DNA of 14,225 nt. Origin: Thermoprotei archaeon (GTDB taxonomy: Archaea > Thermoproteota > Thermoprotei_A > Marsarchaeales > UBA168). Below are positions 12,666-14,225 of this stretch, in pieces. The stretch is taken from the NCBI GenBank assembly GCA_011055275.1, contig DSEZ01000108.1, forward strand, positions 1-14,225, in the 5' to 3' direction. The stretch's first letter is position 1, and each line of letters starts with the position of its first letter. Made by a program: the position numbers and the translations under genes. Under the pieces are notes generated by a model. The model did no database searches and was not told the origin of the DNA. It worked only from the letters and a program-made list of their open reading frames with translations.

Positions 12666-14225
12666 CTATCCCAAAACATGTGCGTACGGTTGAAGTCGGC
12701 TTCAGCTTTTATTACATGTGTTACAAGCTCCTTTGGGGGCCAAGAAAGCCTTGGAAATGAGTTGAGTATCCTGAGGGCGACGTCTGGCCCGATGCCCCTT
12801 CCCGCAAGAACGTAAGCGGCATACCTTCCCCGTTGCGATATCAAGTTGCTCGACCTCATGAGCTCGTTTGCAAGGCCTTTCTCTTCTGGGGAGAGTTTCC
12901 TTCCGCTTCTGACCTTTTTTACAAGGCCTTCGGTTCTAGCGCGAGGACCTACACATCCAACCATCATGGAACCGCACTTTGGGCATACGATTTTATCTGG
13001 CAAGTCCTGCACCTTGTATACGTTTTCCCAGCCGCAGCTGAGGCAAACAAGTTTAACCTCGCTGTTTAGCAAGCGATTATTCACGGCATCCAATGTTGTT
13101 GCGAGATCGTTGTAGCGCCTTTCCACGAAGAACACGTTCTTCTGATCTTCAGAAAAGACCACTGGAATCTTCTCTTGTTTAACGTCTGAAAGAAGCTGAA
13201 GTAGCCCCTCCACATCGGCATCGTCTGAGTTGATCTCGGAAATCGTCTCCCTTTCTACCCAAGTACCGCTCCACGCGTCAGCTATCTTCCTCAGAAGAGC
13301 CTGCCCAGGTGAGGTTTTGTTATCGATAAGGCCAATCCTGAGACAAACCCTGAGGAGTCTACTCAAGTAAAGAGAAGAAGAAAGCAGGCCATTTAGGTAA
13401 AGCGTCTGGACCTCGCCCGCGCTCTTTTTGAAGAAGCCCTGCAGCAAATCATTGCTCACAGGTAGGCTTGTCTCTAGCACGATCTTGTATTGGTCCCTTG
13501 AGAACGTTGTCGGCACGCCGTTTTCCTCAATGTATCTTGAAAGGGCTATGCCAAGCGCCATGTTCACCTTGGTCCCATACGGGGAAAACAACGTAATGCC
13601 AAACCGGTCTCCTACGGAGGAACCCGAGAAAACAAGGGCTAGGCCAGGAGGTGAGGTCTCCTTGAGCTGTTTTTCTGCCTCTAGGACCGACGAAGCATTA
13701 GTTAAGGCCTTGAGGTCAGGGCCAAAGCCGCCTAAGGCAGCTACTTCCCGCGCCACCTCGCGGTCCACGGGTATCAGCTCTCCCTCCCAAGACGGAATAA
13801 GTCCGAAAGAAGACGCTGGCGAGAGCCAAACCTGCATCCTGTCATAATCCACAGAGTCAACCCTCCAATCCCTTCCAGCAAGCCGCACCAACGAACCAGC
13901 TTGGCAGTGCGCTATCACGAATTCCCGGTCGAAGTTCCCAAGCTCCTTCTTATCGCTGGACTGCATTGCGCTGTACTCGAAGCCACTGGGAATCATAGAC
14001 ACGTGCAGGGCATAGTATTTCCTCGTCATCAGCGTTTTCCTCGCGGTTCCCCTCGCGTACCTGAGCGCCCTCAGGCGTTGCAGAGCGCTGAAAACCTGCT
14101 CTAAGTCCTCATCGCTTGCGCCGAAATACCATGAGCGGGAAAAAACCCTCTTCACGTCTTCCGCAGTGACCCTGTTCATATCAAGCAGCAGGCCGACCAT
14201 CTCATGAGCCAAAACATCAAGCCCC
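12662..14225 (-). CDS. lhr: Lhr-family superfamily 2 helicase, C-terminal part (gene runs off the window)
   Basis: The frame is open through the right edge, so the start is outside. The first visible residues, GLDVLAHEMVGLLLD, are the conserved segment that follows the two RecA-like domains of Lhr helicases. The remaining roughly 520 residues cover the Lhr winged helix and C-terminal domains. A four-cysteine zinc ribbon (CLSCGW...CPKCG) falls about 125 residues from the end and is followed by helical sequence ending HMFWDS. Lhr enzymes translocate 3' to 5' on nucleic acid and unwind duplexes; archaeal members are tied to DNA repair and recombination. The helicase motifs themselves (Walker A, DEAH-like box) are not in the window. 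An internal TTG at 14212 is not the real start. The TAA stop (12664-12662) overlaps the stop of the convergent AAA_assoc_C gene. Confidence 0.85.
   Translation of the reverse strand, partial: GLDVLAHEMVGLLLDMNRVTAEDVKRVFSRSWYFGASDEDLEQVFSALQRLRALRYARGTARKTLMTRKYYALHVSMIPSGFEYSAMQSSDKKELGNFDREFVIAHCQAGSLVRLAGRDWRVDSVDYDRMQVWLSPASSFGLIPSWEGELIPVDREVAREVAALGGFGPDLKALTNASSVLEAEKQLKETSPPGLALVFSGSSVGDRFGITLFSPYGTKVNMALGIALSRYIEENGVPTTFSRDQYKIVLETSLPVSNDLLQGFFKKSAGEVQTLYLNGLLSSSLYLSRLLRVCLRIGLIDNKTSPGQALLRKIADAWSGTWVERETISEINSDDADVEGLLQLLSDVKQEKIPVVFSEDQKNVFFVERRYNDLATTLDAVNNRLLNSEVKLVCLSCGWENVYKVQDLPDKIVCPKCGSMMVGCVGPRARTEGLVKKVRSGRKLSPEEKGLANELMRSSNLISQRGRYAAYVLAGRGIGPDVALRILNSFPRLSWPPKELVTHVIKAEADFNRTHMFWDS

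Overview
This window looks like chromosomal housekeeping DNA from an archaeon, most likely of the TACK / Thermoproteota side. The evidence is: an archaeal-type phosphopantetheine adenylyltransferase; archaeal PheRS alpha and beta subunits; an archaeal/eukaryal-type TyrRS; Sec61-beta; ribosomal protein L37e; the C-terminal part of an Lhr-family helicase; the archaeal DUF1512 and DUF2070 families; a 5S rRNA gene with no 16S/23S beside it; TATA-like boxes close in front of many start codons; and heavy use of TTG starts. A more precise lineage cannot be called from this sequence. No CRISPR array, insertion sequence, prophage or defence island was seen.

Layout. Positions 143-1639 (minus) carry a DUF1512 membrane-anchored protein followed, directly after its stop codon, by a small two-TM protein with a partial zinc-ribbon-like motif. 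A divergent promoter region (about 1640-1738) separates these from coaD-pheS-pheT (1739-5178, plus), a tight cluster in which pheS starts inside coaD. A 469-nt gap without a recognisable gene (5179-5647) follows; it holds strong hairpins and may be a non-coding RNA and/or the tyrS leader. Next come tyrS, sec61 beta (54 codons) and a DUF2070 membrane protein on plus (5648-8691), then the 5S rRNA (8806-8929). A SWIM zinc-finger gene on minus (8936-9337) ends six bases from the 5S. A divergent intergenic region with two palindromes leads to an MscS-like channel (9606-10574). A structured 200-nt gap precedes rpl37e (10775-10936). A four-CBS-domain protein on minus (10941-11780) ends four bases from rpl37e and is preceded by a possible short upstream ORF. 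A 330-nt gap with a long imperfect hairpin leads to a stand-alone AAA_assoc_C protein (12171-12665), whose stop overlaps the stop of the partial Lhr gene (12662 to beyond the right edge, minus).

Functionally, most genes serve translation (PheRS, TyrRS, L37e, 5S), protein export (Sec61-beta), CoA synthesis (CoaD), nucleic-acid transactions (Lhr, SWIM protein) and the cell envelope (MscS, DUF2070, DUF1512). I found no clear new multi-gene system. The best leads are the three structured intergenic regions, the candidate upstream ORF of the CBS gene, and a shared promoter-to-start spacing that suggests leaderless mRNAs for the first genes of transcription units, with Shine-Dalgarno starts for internal genes.
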